From Bradyrhizobium sp. SZCCT0231 (GTDB taxonomy: Bacteria; Pseudomonadota; Alphaproteobacteria; Rhizobiales; Xanthobacteraceae), in contig NZ_JAFCKP010000015.1 in the NCBI RefSeq assembly GCF_018130245.1, forward strand, positions 62,001 through 126,000: a stretch of 64,000 bases of DNA, in the 5' to 3' direction. Positions within the stretch are counted from its first letter, which is position 1. Each line of letters starts with the position of its first letter. Below are positions 20,312 to 32,852 of this stretch, piece by piece. Under the pieces are notes generated by a model, which was not told the DNA's origin, did no database searches, and worked only from the letters and a program-made list of their open reading frames with translations. The translations under genes and the position numbers were made by a program.

Positions 20312-23035
20312 ATGGTCCGAGAGCGCCGCGATCCCGAACAACGTCCCTCTCCCGAGGCACTGCTGGAAGCAGCGCGCCGGGAGGAGAGCGCGAGCGGCAG
20401 GCTGAAGATCTTCGTCGGCGCCGCTCCCGGCGTCGGCAAGACCTACGAGATGCTGCAAAGCGCCCATGCCAAGCGCAAGGCCGGCATCGATGTCGTGGTC
20501 GGTTTCGTCGAGACCCACGGCCGCGCCGAGACCGAGGCGCTGGTGCGCGATCTCGAAGTGGTCCCGCGCAAGAGGCTGGACTACCGCGGCCAGATTGTCG
20601 AGGAGATGGACCTCGACGCGGTGATCGCGCGGCGGCCGCAGATTGCGCTGGTCGACGAGCTCGCCCACACCAATGCGGCCGGCAGCCGCCATCCCAAGCG
20701 CTATCTCGACGTCGAGGAGCTGCTGTCCCACGGCATCGACGTCTACACCGCCGTCAATATCCAGCACATCGAGAGCCTGAACGACGTCGTTGCCCAGATC
20801 ACCCATGTCCGGGTACGCGAGACCGTGCCGGATTCGGTGTTCGACCGCGCCGACGCGATCGAGCTGATCGACCTCACGCCAGACGACCTGATCCAGCGGC
20901 TGAGGGAGGGCAAGGTCTACGTCCCCAAGCAGGCCGAGCGGGCGCTGGAGCATTATTTCTCGCCGGGCAACCTCACCGCGCTGCGCGAGCTTGCGCTGCG
21001 GCGGACGGCCGAGCGGGTCGACGAGCAGCTTCTCACCCACATGCAGGCCAATGCGATCGCCGGCCCCTGGGCCGCGGGCGAGCGCATCCTGGTCTGCGTC
21101 AGCGAGGATCCGCGTGCGGCCGGCCTCGTGCGCTATACCAAGCGGCTGGCCGACCGGCTGCATGCGCCGTTCACCGCGATCTCGATCGAGACGCGGCGAT
21201 CGCTGCAATTGTCCGACGAGGAGCGGGATCGGCTGGCCGACACGTTGCGGCTTGCCGAATCGCTCGGCGGCGAAGCGCTGACCATTCCCGCCGTCGGCGG
21301 CCGCATCGCCGACGACGTCGTCAATTTCGCGCAAGGCAACAACGTCACCCAGATCGTGATCGGGAAGTCGACGCGCTCGCGCTGGTTCGAGATGACGCGC
21401 GGCTCCGTCGTGCACGACCTGGTGCGCCGCGCCGGCAACATCACGGTTCACGTCATCGCCGGTGACGAGCTGCCCGGCGAGGCCGTGCCCAAGACCGCGG
21501 TGCAGACCGCAGCGCGCTCGGAGCCGTTCAACCCGCTGCCCTATCTGAAGGCGCTCGGCATCGTGCTGATCGGCCTCGGCGCCGCGGAGCTGATCCAGCC
21601 CCGTTTCGGCATCGAGAACGTCGACCTGGTGCTGCTGACGGCGGTGGTCGCGGTCGCGGTCCGCTACGGCCTGTGGCCGTCGCTGCTTGCGACCGTCGCG
21701 GCCTCGCTGTGCTACAATTTCTTTTTCCTGCCGCCGATCTACACCTTCACGATCACCGACCCGACCAATGTCGCCGCCTTCGTGTTGTTCATGGTGGTGG
21801 CGATGATCGTCTCCAATGTCGCAGCGCGCGTGCGCACGCAGGCCGATGCCGCGATTGGCCGGATCAGGATGACCGAGCAGCTCTATGCATTCAGCCGCAA
21901 GCTCGCCGGCACGGCCACGCTCGACGACGTCTTGTGGGCGAGCGCCTACCAGATCGCGTTGATGCTGAAAGTGCGCGTGGTGCTGCTGTTGCCGGACGCG
22001 GGCCTGCTTACGGTGAAATCCGGCTATCCGCCCGAGGACGAGCTCGATCAGGCCGATCTTGCCGCCGCCAATTGGGCCTGGAGCAACGATCGCCCCGCCG
22101 GCCGCGGCTCGGACACGTTGCCGGGCGCAAAACGACTGTTTCTGCCGATGCGGACCGGCCGGGGCCCGATCGGTGTGATCGGCATCGACAACGACCGCAC
22201 CGGCCCGCTGCTGACGCCGGACCAGCGGCGGCTGCTCGACGCGCTGGTCGACCAGGGCGCGCTCGCGATCGAGCGCGTGCTGCTGGTCGAGGACATGGAC
22301 CGCGTCAAGCGCACCGTCGAATCCGAGCGGCTGCGCTCGGCGCTGCTAACCTCGATCTCACATGACCTGAAGACGCCGCTCGCCTCCGTGTTGGGGGCGG
22401 CCTCCACCATGCGCGATCTCTCCGGTGCCCTCTCCGACACCGAGAAGCGCGACCTGCTCGCCACCGTGATTGACGAATCCGAGCGGCTCAACCGCTTCAT
22501 CGCCAATCTGCTCGACATGACCAAGCTCGAATCCGGCGCCATCGTGCCCAACACGGCGCTGCACGATCTCGGCGAAATCATCGGCAGCGCGCTGCGGCGC
22601 ACGAGCAAGATCCTGACCGCCCACAAGGTCGAGCTGGTGCTTGCCGCCGATCTGCCGATGCTCCAGCTCGATGCCGTGCTGTTCGAGCAGGTGCTGTTCA
22701 ATCTGCTCGACAACGCCGCCAAATACTCGCCACCCGAGACCACGATCTCGATCCGCGGACGGCGCGACAGCGGTCATGTCGTGCTCGAGGTCGCCGACGA
22801 GGGCGCCGGCATTCCGCCCGGTGAGCTCGAGAGCGTGTTCGACAAGTTCTATCGCGTGCAGAAGGGCGATCACGTCCGCCCCGGCACCGGGCTCGGGCTC
22901 GCCATCTCCCGCGGCTTCGTCGAGGCGATGCGCGGCACGATCTCCGCTGCCAATCGCAGCGAGCGCAGCGGCGCGGTCCTCACCATACGCCTGCCCGTTC
23001 CGGCAGAGAGCCACGCATTGGATACCGCCGCATGA
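20312..23035 (+). CDS. kdpD: KdpD, osmosensitive K+ channel sensor kinase
   Basis: Full-length 907-residue sensor histidine kinase. The N-terminal KdpD domain has the ATP-binding GAAPGVGKTYEML and VDELAHTNAAGSRHPKRY. A USP-like domain follows (ERILVCVSEDP, with IVIGKSTRSRW). Four membrane helices lie at about residues 410-510, then a GAF-like region, the phosphoacceptor helix SHDLKTPLASVLGAAS, and HATPase boxes NLLDNAAKYSP, DEGAGIPPGE and GTGLGLAIS. It controls kdpFABC through KdpE in response to low K+ and osmotic stress. It overlaps kdpE by four bases. Confidence 0.97.
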   Translation: MVRERRDPEQRPSPEALLEAARREESASGRLKIFVGAAPGVGKTYEMLQSAHAKRKAGIDVVVGFVETHGRAETEALVRDLEVVPRKRLDYRGQIVEEMDLDAVIARRPQIALVDELAHTNAAGSRHPKRYLDVEELLSHGIDVYTAVNIQHIESLNDVVAQITHVRVRETVPDSVFDRADAIELIDLTPDDLIQRLREGKVYVPKQAERALEHYFSPGNLTALRELALRRTAERVDEQLLTHMQANAIAGPWAAGERILVCVSEDPRAAGLVRYTKRLADRLHAPFTAISIETRRSLQLSDEERDRLADTLRLAESLGGEALTIPAVGGRIADDVVNFAQGNNVTQIVIGKSTRSRWFEMTRGSVVHDLVRRAGNITVHVIAGDELPGEAVPKTAVQTAARSEPFNPLPYLKALGIVLIGLGAAELIQPRFGIENVDLVLLTAVVAVAVRYGLWPSLLATVAASLCYNFFFLPPIYTFTITDPTNVAAFVLFMVVAMIVSNVAARVRTQADAAIGRIRMTEQLYAFSRKLAGTATLDDVLWASAYQIALMLKVRVVLLLPDAGLLTVKSGYPPEDELDQADLAAANWAWSNDRPAGRGSDTLPGAKRLFLPMRTGRGPIGVIGIDNDRTGPLLTPDQRRLLDALVDQGALAIERVLLVEDMDRVKRTVESERLRSALLTSISHDLKTPLASVLGAASTMRDLSGALSDTEKRDLLATVIDESERLNRFIANLLDMTKLESGAIVPNTALHDLGEIIGSALRRTSKILTAHKVELVLAADLPMLQLDAVLFEQVLFNLLDNAAKYSPPETTISIRGRRDSGHVVLEVADEGAGIPPGELESVFDKFYRVQKGDHVRPGTGLGLAISRGFVEAMRGTISAANRSERSGAVLTIRLPVPAESHALDTAA

Positions 23036-23721
23036 GCGCTGCTCCGATCAAGGTCCTGGTCATCGACGACGAGCCGCCGATCCGCAAATTGCTGCGGATG
23101 GGCCTGACGACGCAAGGCTACGAGATCCTGGAGGCGTCGAACGGCAAGACTGCGCTGGAAAAGCTCGACGAAGAGCCGGCGCTGATCATCCTCGATCTGG
23201 GCCTGCCCGACGTTCAGGGGCATGAGCTGCTCCGCACCATCCGCGCCCGCAACGACGGCGTGCCGATCGTGGTGCTGTCAAGCCGCGGCGACGAAGCCGG
23301 CAAGGTCCAGGCGCTCGATCTCGGAGCCGACGATTATCTGACCAAGCCGTTCGGCATGGAGGAGCTCCTGGCGCGCCTGCGCGCCGCGCTGCGTCACCAG
23401 CTTCAGGTCAAGGGCGAACGCCCGGTGTTCCGCACCGGCGATCTCTCGGTCGATCTCGTCCGCCGCATCGTCAAGCTCGGGGATCGCGACGTGAAGCTCT
23501 CGCCGAAGGAATATGACCTGTTGCGCGTGCTGGTGCAGCATGCCGGCAAGGTGCTCACCCACCGCTTCCTGCTCAAGGAGCTCTGGGACGAATTGACCGA
23601 CGCGCAATACTTGCGCGTCTATGTCCGCCAGCTCCGCCAGAAGATCGAAGCCGATCCGGAACGGCCGCAATATGTGCTGACGGAAACGGGGATCGGGTAC
23701 CGGCTGAAGGCGGGGGAATGA
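23032..23721 (+). CDS. kdpE: KdpE response regulator
   Basis: 229-residue OmpR-type regulator. The receiver domain has VIDDEPPIRKLL, the phosphorylated Asp in LIILDLGLPD, and the switch residues in VLSSRGDEAGK and DYLTKPFGMEELL. The C-terminal winged helix includes KLSPKEYDLLRVL and YVRQLRQKIEADP. Its ATG overlaps the kdpD stop (ATGA). Activates kdp transcription; the operator was not located. Confidence 0.97.
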   Translation: MSAAPIKVLVIDDEPPIRKLLRMGLTTQGYEILEASNGKTALEKLDEEPALIILDLGLPDVQGHELLRTIRARNDGVPIVVLSSRGDEAGKVQALDLGADDYLTKPFGMEELLARLRAALRHQLQVKGERPVFRTGDLSVDLVRRIVKLGDRDVKLSPKEYDLLRVLVQHAGKVLTHRFLLKELWDELTDAQYLRVYVRQLRQKIEADPERPQYVLTETGIGYRLKAGE

Positions 23722-23730
23722 TTCTCGCTG

Positions 23731-23837
23731 TCATTCCGGGGCGCGCCTCTTGGCGCAAGCCCGGAATCCATCTCTCCCCGGTATGCTTGTCACGATGGAT
23801 TCCGGGCTCGATGCTTTGCATCGCCCCGGAATGACGA
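23731..23837. repeat. Palindromic intergenic repeat (cattccggggcgc family)
   Basis: Outer arms tcattccggggcg and cgccccggaatga, with inner arms cccggaatccatc and gatggattccggg, form a long two-arm palindrome between the convergent kdpE and ku genes. A typical dispersed Bradyrhizobium repeat; it could end both transcripts. Confidence 0.7.
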
Positions 23838-23844
23838 GGCCTAT

Positions 23845-24729
23845 TCAGCCCGCCTTCCTGTGCCTCGCCGCTGTCCGCTGCGTCTTCCTCGCGGCTCGGT
23901 GCCGTCCCGTCGCACGCCGTGCATGTGACTTCGCCGCCGTCTTCTTGCCGCTGCGTCCTTTCAGGCTCTGCTTCAGCGCGTCCATCAGGCTGATGACGTT
24001 GCTCGGTCGCTCCTCGGGCTCCGGCAGCTCGATCTTCTTGCCGCTGGCCTTGCGCCTCACCAGTGCCTTCAGAGCATCCTCGTATTCGTCCTTGAACTTG
24101 CCGGGATCGAAATGCGCCGCCTTGGTGTGCAGGATGTGGCCAGCGAGCTCGACCATGTCCTTGGTGATCTTCGGGCTCTTGATGTCGTCGAAGAACTGGT
24201 CCTCGTCGCGCAGCTCGTAAGGGAAGCGCAGCGTGGTGCCGAGCAGGCCCTTGCCGAGCGGCTCGATCGCCATGACATGCTCGCGGTTGGTGAGAACGAT
24301 CTTGGCGAGCGCCACGCGCTCCTCGTCCTTCATCGCGTCGCGGATCACCGCAAAGGCATCGACCGCCGCCTTGCCGTCGGGCGCGATGTAATAGGGATGG
24401 TTGAGGTAGCGCTGGTCGATCTCCTCGCGCGGCACGAAGCTCTCGATGTCGATGGTATGGTTGCTTTCGATCTGGACCGCCTCGAGCTCCTCCGGTTCGA
24501 TCTCGACATATTTGCCCTTGCGCAGCTCGTAGCCGCGGCCCTTCTGGTCGCTCTCGACGACGTCACCGGTCTCGGAATCGATCATCTGCTGCTTGAGCCG
24601 GTTGCCGGTCTCGCGGTTGATCAGGTGAAACCGCGTCTTCTCGGCCGCGGTGGTCGCCGGATACAGCACGACCGGGCAACTGACCAGCGACAGCTTCAAC
24701 GTTCCCTTCCAGTAGGCGCGCGGGGCCAT
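23845..24729 (-). CDS. ku: Ku protein, non-homologous end joining
   Basis: 294-residue bacterial Ku that forms a ring on DNA ends and recruits LigD. The Ku core begins [20 protein letters not shown] and includes [36 protein letters not shown] and [14 protein letters not shown]. The C-terminus is a Lys/Arg-rich extension (residues 265-294), typical of DNA-binding Ku tails. GGAGAATGGA precedes the ATG. It is divergent from ligD, with a bidirectional GGAAC element between them. Confidence 0.95.
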   Translation of the reverse strand: MAPRAYWKGTLKLSLVSCPVVLYPATTAAEKTRFHLINRETGNRLKQQMIDSETGDVVESDQKGRGYELRKGKYVEIEPEELEAVQIESNHTIDIESFVPREEIDQRYLNHPYYIAPDGKAAVDAFAVIRDAMKDEERVALAKIVLTNREHVMAIEPLGKGLLGTTLRFPYELRDEDQFFDDIKSPKITKDMVELAGHILHTKAAHFDPGKFKDEYEDALKALVRRKASGKKIELPEPEERPSNVISLMDALKQSLKGRSGKKTAAKSHARRATGRHRAARKTQRTAARHRKAG

Positions 24730-24758
24730 TCCATTCTCCAGCGTTTTCAAGGTGTTTT

Positions 24759-24791
24759 GGAACCCCAACCGTCCCATAGGGTTTTGGTTCC
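24759..24791. promoter_or_regulatory. Back-to-back EcfG-like promoter elements for ku and ligD
   Basis: A 33-bp imperfect palindrome begins GGAACC and ends GGTTCC. On the plus strand it reads GGAAC (24759-24763)-N16-GGTT (24780-24783), facing ligD. On the minus strand it reads GGAAC (24791-24787)-N16-GGTT (24770-24767), facing ku. EcfG/RpoE2-type sigma factors use GGAAC-N16/17-cGTT, so each site deviates only in the first base of the -10. Confidence 0.55.
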
Positions 24792-24846
24792 GGGCGGGAC
24801 TTTTGCCGTGATAGGCTTGGATGCTGAAAGAGAAGCGGGACCGGTC

Positions 24847-27510
24847 GTGCTGCAAAAACTTTCCACTTACCGACAGAAGCGGGACTTCGAGAAGACGCCC
24901 GAGCCATCGGGCAAGACCGCAGTGGCCCCCTCGAAACAGCGGCGCTTCGTGATCCAGAAGCACGATGCGAGCCGGCTGCATTACGATTTCCGGCTCGAAT
25001 TCGACGGCGTGTTCAAGTCCTGGGCCGTGACGAAGGGGCCCTCGCTCGATCCGCACGACAAGCGGCTGGCAGTGGAGGTCGAGGATCATCCGCTCGACTA
25101 TGGCGATTTCGAAGGCACGATTCCGGAAAAGCAATATGGCGGCGGCACGGTGATGCTGTGGGACCGCGGCACGTGGGAATCGGATGATCCCGAAGCCGGC
25201 TTCAGGAAGGGCGACCTGAAGTTCACCCTGCATGGCGAGAAGCTGCATGGAAGCTGGGTCCTGGTGCGGATGCGCAACCGCGGCGGCGAGAAGCGGACCA
25301 ACTGGCTCCTGATCAAGCATCGTGACGACTATGTTCGCGAAGGCGCGGACAACGATATTCTCGAGCAAGACAGGTCCGTCGCCTCCGGCCGCGCGATGGA
25401 GCAGATCGCCGAAGGCAAGGGCCGCGCGCCAAAGCCGTTCATGCTGGCCAAGGGTCCCAAGGGCAAGGCGGATGCGGTGTGGCAGTCCAATCGTGCGGAG
25501 GAGACGAAGGGGAGGACCGTCCAGCCGGCGCCGCGCATGGCGTTGAAGGCCAGGAAGACGGGAAAGAAGACGACGACGGCCACGAACGCCAAGAAGGTCT
25601 CGGCGATGCCGGATTTCGTGGCGCCGCAGCTCTGCACGCCGGTCGAGCGGCCGCCGGCTGGCGCGGGCTGGTGCCACGAGATCAAGTTCGACGGCTACCG
25701 CGTGCAGCTCCGGGTCGAGGACGGCGAGGCAACGCTCATGACGCGAAAGGGTCTCGATTGGACCGACAAGTTCGCTTCGATCGCGAAGGAGGCGACTTCG
25801 CTGCCGGACGTCATGATCGACGGCGAGATCGTCGCGCTCGATCACAACGGCGCGCCGAATTTCTCCTCGCTGCAGGCCGCACTGTCGGACGGCAAGACCG
25901 AGGATCTCATCTTCTTTGCCTTCGATCTCCTCTTCGCGGAGAATCAGGACTACCGCCGGCTCCCACTCGGCGAGCGCAAGGCGCGGCTCAAGGAGCTATT
26001 GGAGGCGCGCAAGCGCAAGTTAGCGCAGATCCGCTATGTCGAGCATTTCGAGAGCGGCGGCGATGCCGTGCTGCAATCGGCCTGCAAGCTCGAGCTCGAA
26101 GGCGTGGTGTCGAAGAAGCTGAACGCGCCGTATCGTTCCGGCCGCACCGAGAGCTGGGTCAAGGCCAAATGCCGCGCCGGCCATGAGGTCGTGATCGGCG
26201 GTTACAAGACCACCAACGGCAAATTCCGCTCGCTGATGGCCGGCGTGCATCGGGGCGATCATCTCGTCTTCGTCGGCATGGTCGGCACCGGCTTTGGCGC
26301 CGACAAGGTCAAGCACATCATGCCTGCACTGAAGGCGATGGAGACCAAGGAAAGCCCCTTCGGCGGCAAGAATGCGCCGAAAAAGACGCGCGAGGTGCAC
26401 TGGCTGAAGCCGGAGCTCGTCGCCGAGATCGAGTTCGCCGGCTTCACCGCCGACGGCAATATCCGCCAGGCGGCGTTCAAGGGACTGCGGCAGGACAAGC
26501 CGGCCGAGGAGGTCGAGGCCGAGACGCCCGTCGACATCGAGCTCGCAAAACCTTCGGCCCGGAAGCGGGTCGTTTCAAAAGCAGGCAAGAAGGACGCCGG
26601 CGCTGCCGAAGTGATGGGCGTCGTCATCTCGAAGCCGGACAAGGAGCTGTGGCCGGATGGCGGCGACGGAGAGGGCGTGACCAAGCTCGACCTCGCGCGC
26701 TACTTCGAGGCGGTCGGCCCCTGGATGATCGACCATCTCAAAGGGCGTCCATGCTCGATCCTGCGTGCGCCCGACGGCATTGGTGGCGAAAAGTTCTTCC
26801 AGCGTCATGCCATGCAGGGCATGTCGAACCTGCTCGAGCTCGCCAAAGTCTCGGGCGATCGCAAGCCCTATCTTCAGATCGATCGGATCGAGGGGCTCGC
26901 GGCGGTCGCGCAGATCGGCGGCGTCGAGCTGCATCCCTGGAACTGCGCGCCCGATGCCTATGACACGCCGGGCCGATTGGTGTTCGATCTCGACCCGGCG
27001 CCGGACGTGGACTTTGCCGACGTCGTCGAGGCCGCCAAGGAGATGCGGCAGCGGCTGAGCGATGTCGGCATGGACAGCTTCTGCAAGACCACGGGCGGCA
27101 AGGGCCTGCACGTGGTGGTGCCGCTGCTCCACGGCGCGCGCGACAAGGTGAGCTGGAAGGAGGCCAAGGCGTTTGCGCAAGGAATCTGCCAGTGGATGGC
27201 CGACGACGATTCCGAGCGCTATCTGCTCAACATGTCGAAGAAGCTGCGCAACGGAAAGATCTTCCTGGACTATCTCCGCAACGACCGCATGTCGACGGCG
27301 GTCGCGCCGTTGTCGCCCCGCGCGCGCGCCGGCGCGACGGTGTCGATGCCCGTGACCTGGGCGCAGGTGAAGAGCGATCTCGACCCTAAGAAATATACGG
27401 TGAGGACCGTGCCGGGCTTGCTGGCGCGTTCGAAGGCGTGGGAGGGCTATGACGATGCGGCGGCGCCGATCAAGGCCGCGATCAAGAAGCTGGCGGGGAA
27501 GGTGAAGTAG
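24847..27510 (+). CDS. ligD: Multidomain DNA ligase D
   Basis: About 887 residues, with three domains in the order phosphoesterase-ligase-polymerase. The 3'-phosphoesterase domain has [19 protein letters not shown] and [13 protein letters not shown]. The ATP-dependent ligase carries the adenylated lysine in [10 protein letters not shown], with IDGEIVALD and [15 protein letters not shown]. The C-terminal primase/polymerase has [35 protein letters not shown] (catalytic Asp pair) and [13 protein letters not shown]. It seals ends held by Ku. No ATG lies near the domain start: GTG 24847 ([16 protein letters not shown]) is chosen, with GTG 24808 as alternative. The open frame continues upstream across ku, which is not coding here. 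Confidence 0.95.
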   Translation: MLQKLSTYRQKRDFEKTPEPSGKTAVAPSKQRRFVIQKHDASRLHYDFRLEFDGVFKSWAVTKGPSLDPHDKRLAVEVEDHPLDYGDFEGTIPEKQYGGGTVMLWDRGTWESDDPEAGFRKGDLKFTLHGEKLHGSWVLVRMRNRGGEKRTNWLLIKHRDDYVREGADNDILEQDRSVASGRAMEQIAEGKGRAPKPFMLAKGPKGKADAVWQSNRAEETKGRTVQPAPRMALKARKTGKKTTTATNAKKVSAMPDFVAPQLCTPVERPPAGAGWCHEIKFDGYRVQLRVEDGEATLMTRKGLDWTDKFASIAKEATSLPDVMIDGEIVALDHNGAPNFSSLQAALSDGKTEDLIFFAFDLLFAENQDYRRLPLGERKARLKELLEARKRKLAQIRYVEHFESGGDAVLQSACKLELEGVVSKKLNAPYRSGRTESWVKAKCRAGHEVVIGGYKTTNGKFRSLMAGVHRGDHLVFVGMVGTGFGADKVKHIMPALKAMETKESPFGGKNAPKKTREVHWLKPELVAEIEFAGFTADGNIRQAAFKGLRQDKPAEEVEAETPVDIELAKPSARKRVVSKAGKKDAGAAEVMGVVISKPDKELWPDGGDGEGVTKLDLARYFEAVGPWMIDHLKGRPCSILRAPDGIGGEKFFQRHAMQGMSNLLELAKVSGDRKPYLQIDRIEGLAAVAQIGGVELHPWNCAPDAYDTPGRLVFDLDPAPDVDFADVVEAAKEMRQRLSDVGMDSFCKTTGGKGLHVVVPLLHGARDKVSWKEAKAFAQGICQWMADDDSERYLLNMSKKLRNGKIFLDYLRNDRMSTAVAPLSPRARAGATVSMPVTWAQVKSDLDPKKYTVRTVPGLLARSKAWEGYDDAAAPIKAAIKKLAGKVK

Positions 27511-27540
27511 GTCTGTCGCTGTTGCAGCGAAGGCCGGTCC

Positions 27541-27632
27541 CGTAGGGTGGGCAAAGCAAAGCGTGCCCACCGTCTTTCCTTGTAGTGGCGAGGAAGGTGG
27601 GCACGGCGCGTTGCGCCTTTGCCCACCTTACG
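27541..27632. repeat. Palindromic repeat (gtagggtgggc family)
   Basis: Arms cgtagggtgggcaaagc and gcctttgcccaccttacg enclose a second pair (gcgtgcccacc / ggtgggcacggc). Follows ligD by 30 bases. Non-coding, of the dispersed extragenic type. Confidence 0.7.
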
Positions 27633-27649
27633 AGATCTTCGTTGGGTCG

Positions 27650-27814
27650 CTAGATCCTTCCCATCAGCAGCAGGATCAGCAGAATGACGATGACAAGCCC
27701 AAGGCCGCCGCCGCCATAATAGCCGGTGCCATAGAACGGGCCGCCGCCGATGCCGCTGAAACCGCCGAGCAGGGCGATCACCAGAATGATCAGAATGATC
27801 GTGCCGATTGACAT
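27650..27814 (-). CDS. DUF3309-family small membrane protein, 54 aa
   Basis: Two hydrophobic helices (MSIGTIILIILVIALLGG and GLVIVILLILLLMGRI) separated by a Gly/Tyr-rich turn (FYGTGYYGGGG). This is the pattern of DUF3309 proteins, with the conserved LLLMGRI end. GAGGAG precedes the ATG by eight bases. Function unknown; members are frequent in rhizobia and often stress-associated. A GGAAC-N16-AGTT element lies about 60 bases upstream. Confidence 0.8.
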   Translation of the reverse strand: MSIGTIILIILVIALLGGFSGIGGGPFYGTGYYGGGGLGLVIVILLILLLMGRI

Positions 27815-27874
27815 GCGAGTCTCCTCAGCCCTTTGTCGAAAGGGTCGTTTGCACCTGTCCCGTCGTGTGGGGGC

Positions 27875-27899
27875 AACTTGCCGCAGGTTTTATAGTTCC
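27875..27899 (-). promoter_or_regulatory. Candidate EcfG-type promoter for the DUF3309 gene
   Basis: Minus-strand GGAAC (27899-27895), 16-base spacer, AGTT (27878-27875). The GTT core is kept but the leading C of the consensus is A. A start point about seven bases on would leave a leader of some 55 bases. Confidence 0.4.
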
Positions 27900-27995
27900 G
27901 GCTTCGCAACGTAGGCGCCGGCTCCAGCTCGCATGGAACCTTTGCCCTTCCGCCGGCCATGAGTAGGTGAGGATCTCTCAACAGGGATTAGGGCT

Positions 27996-28313
27996 ATGTC
28001 AGCACCACTTGTCGTCTCAATTCCGCATCGTCTCGGTCGCGAGGAGGCGGTGCGCCGGCTCAAGGCGGGGCTTGGCCGCGCCGCAGCAAGCATTCCCGTG
28101 ATGCAGGTCGAGGAGGAGCGCTGGAGCGGCGATAGCATGAACTTCCGCATCCGTGCGCTGGGGCAGGTCGCGACCGGCCAAATCGACGTCGCCGACGATC
28201 AGGTCCGGGTCGAGGTGGTGCTGCCCTGGCTGTTGCAGCGCTTTGCCGAGATGGCGCAGGCGACGATCAGGAAGCGCGGGCAATTGCTGCTGACGAAGGA
28301 CGGGGGAAAGTAA
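27996..28313 (+). CDS. Polyhydroxyalkanoate-granule-region (PHA_gran_rgn) protein
   Basis: 105-residue protein of the family first noted near polyhydroxyalkanoate granule genes. Visible features are IPHRLGREEAVRRLKAGLGRA at the start, a central FRIRALGQVATGQIDVADDQVRVEVVLPW, and a C-terminal basic helix with KRGQLLLTK. The fold looks like an alpha/beta SRPBCC-like small domain; biochemical role unknown. No phasin or PHA synthase is next to it here. Convergent with treY, two bases apart. Confidence 0.75.
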   Translation: MSAPLVVSIPHRLGREEAVRRLKAGLGRAAASIPVMQVEEERWSGDSMNFRIRALGQVATGQIDVADDQVRVEVVLPWLLQRFAEMAQATIRKRGQLLLTKDGGK

Positions 28314-28315
28314 CT

Positions 28316-31102
<2,787 letters not shown>

Positions 31103-31103
31103 G

Positions 31104-32852
31104 TCAACCTCCGAGGCGCCAGACCACCGACCAGGGCGGAAGCCGCTCGCTGGCCCCGCCCCAGATCGCCGTGCCCGCGCTGACGTCGGACATGATCTCG
31201 TGATCCGACAGATTGGCGACAAGGCGCAACGTCGTGCCGTCGCCCATGCGCCAATGCGCGGTGAGCAGGCCGTTGTCGGCCGCCTCGGCATCACCGAAGC
31301 TCGCGCCGTTCAGTCGCGGCATGACCTCCTTGCGACGGAGCGCGAGCAGCTCCTTCACCAGCGCAAGCCGCGCCTCCTGCTGTGGCGTGCGGCCGGTCCA
31401 GTCGAGCACGGCCGATTGCAGCGTTGCCGGATCGAGCGGGTCGGGCACCTCATCGCCATATTTCTCGTAGGCCCAGGCGTACTCCTGCTTGCGCCCATTG
31501 CGCACGGCGTCGGCGAGTCCGCCTTGGAAATCGCAGAAGAACGGGAAGGGGACCGTCGAGCCCCATTCCTCACCCTGAAACAGCATCGGCACCATCGGCG
31601 CCAGCAGGGTGACCGCGAGCGCGGCCTCGATCTGTTTTGGCGATGCCAGGCTTTCCAGCCGCTCGCCGAGCGGACGATTCCCGATCTGATCGTGGTTCTG
31701 CAGGAAGTTGACGAAGGTTGCCGGCGGCAGCTTGCCGCTCGGCTCGCCGCGCGGCTTCTTGCCCCAGAATTCCGAGATCTCGCCCTGATAGACGAAGCCG
31801 GAGGCCAGCGCGCGCGCAAGATCCATGCGCGGCGTCTGGTAGTCGCCATAATAGCCGGCATGCTCGCCGGTCAGCATCACGTGCCAGACGTGGTGATAAT
31901 CGTCGTTCCACTGTCCGCGATACTTGCCGTTCGGCGGCTCCTGCGTGGCGTCGAGCAGGCTGGCGCGGTTGTCGCCGTTCTCCAGCACGAGATGGATGTG
32001 GCGTCCCGTGGCCTTGGCGAGCTCGCCCGCGGCGACGCTGAGGTCTTGCAGCATGGACTGCTCGCCCGGGACAGCCATGATGTGGTTGGCGGCATCCAGC
32101 CTGAGGCCGTCGAAACGGTAGTCGCTGAGCCAGGACAGCGCGTTCTCGACGGCGAAGGCTCGCACCTGCGGAAGGCGATAATCGATCGCGCTGCCCCACG
32201 GCGTGTGCGAATCGGTGAAGAAGGTCGGCGCATAGCGGCCGAGGTAGTTTCCTTCCGGGCCGAAATGATTGTAGACCACGTCGAGGAATACCATCAGCCC
32301 GCGCAGATGCGCCTCGTCGATCAGCGTCTTCAGGTCTTCGGGCCGGCCATAGGCGCTGTCGGGCGCATACCACAGCACGCCGTCATAGCCCCAGCCGCGG
32401 CGTCCTGCGAAATCGGCGAGCGGCATCAATTCCAGCGCGGTGATGCCGGTCGCCGTGAGATGATCGAGCTTGTCGATCATGGCGCGGTAGGTGCCCTCCG
32501 GCGTGAAGGTGCCGACATGGGCCTCGATCAGCACCGTCTCTTCCCACGGACGGCCGCGCCAATCCCGCGCGCGCCACACGAAGGCGTCGTGGTCGATCAC
32601 TTCGCTCGGGCCGAACACGTCCTCGGGTTGGAAAGCCGAAGCAGGATCCGGCACGTCGATCTCGTCGTCGATCCTGAACTTGTAGGGGCTGCCAGCGGTG
32701 AGGCCGGCGATGTCGGCGACGTACCAGCCATCATGCCGGCGCGGCATCGCGTGCCTGCGGTCGAGCAGGAGGTCGACACGACGCGCGCCGGGCGCCCATA
32801 GCCGGAACGACACGCCGTCTTTCGTCGGCCTCGCCCCGAAGGATGGCCTCAT
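31104..32852 (-). CDS. treZ: Maltooligosyltrehalose trehalohydrolase
   Basis: 582-residue GH13 enzyme that releases trehalose from maltooligosyltrehalose. The N-terminal carbohydrate-binding-like domain is SFGARPTKDGVSFRLWAPGA. Catalytic regions are YDGVLWYAPDSAYG, DVVYNHFGPEGNYL, GLRLDAANHI, HLVLENGDN and NFLQNHDQIGNR. The ATG overlaps the glgX stop by four bases. Works with TreY to make trehalose from glucan, a desiccation and osmotic protectant. Confidence 0.95.
   Translation of the reverse strand: MRPSFGARPTKDGVSFRLWAPGARRVDLLLDRRHAMPRRHDGWYVADIAGLTAGSPYKFRIDDEIDVPDPASAFQPEDVFGPSEVIDHDAFVWRARDWRGRPWEETVLIEAHVGTFTPEGTYRAMIDKLDHLTATGITALELMPLADFAGRRGWGYDGVLWYAPDSAYGRPEDLKTLIDEAHLRGLMVFLDVVYNHFGPEGNYLGRYAPTFFTDSHTPWGSAIDYRLPQVRAFAVENALSWLSDYRFDGLRLDAANHIMAVPGEQSMLQDLSVAAGELAKATGRHIHLVLENGDNRASLLDATQEPPNGKYRGQWNDDYHHVWHVMLTGEHAGYYGDYQTPRMDLARALASGFVYQGEISEFWGKKPRGEPSGKLPPATFVNFLQNHDQIGNRPLGERLESLASPKQIEAALAVTLLAPMVPMLFQGEEWGSTVPFPFFCDFQGGLADAVRNGRKQEYAWAYEKYGDEVPDPLDPATLQSAVLDWTGRTPQQEARLALVKELLALRRKEVMPRLNGASFGDAEAADNGLLTAHWRMGDGTTLRLVANLSDHEIMSDVSAGTAIWGGASERLPPWSVVWRLGG

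Noticed and set aside
24112-24846. Upstream extension of the ligD frame across ku
   Set aside because: It lies antisense to the whole ku core and has no ligase-like sequence before 24847.
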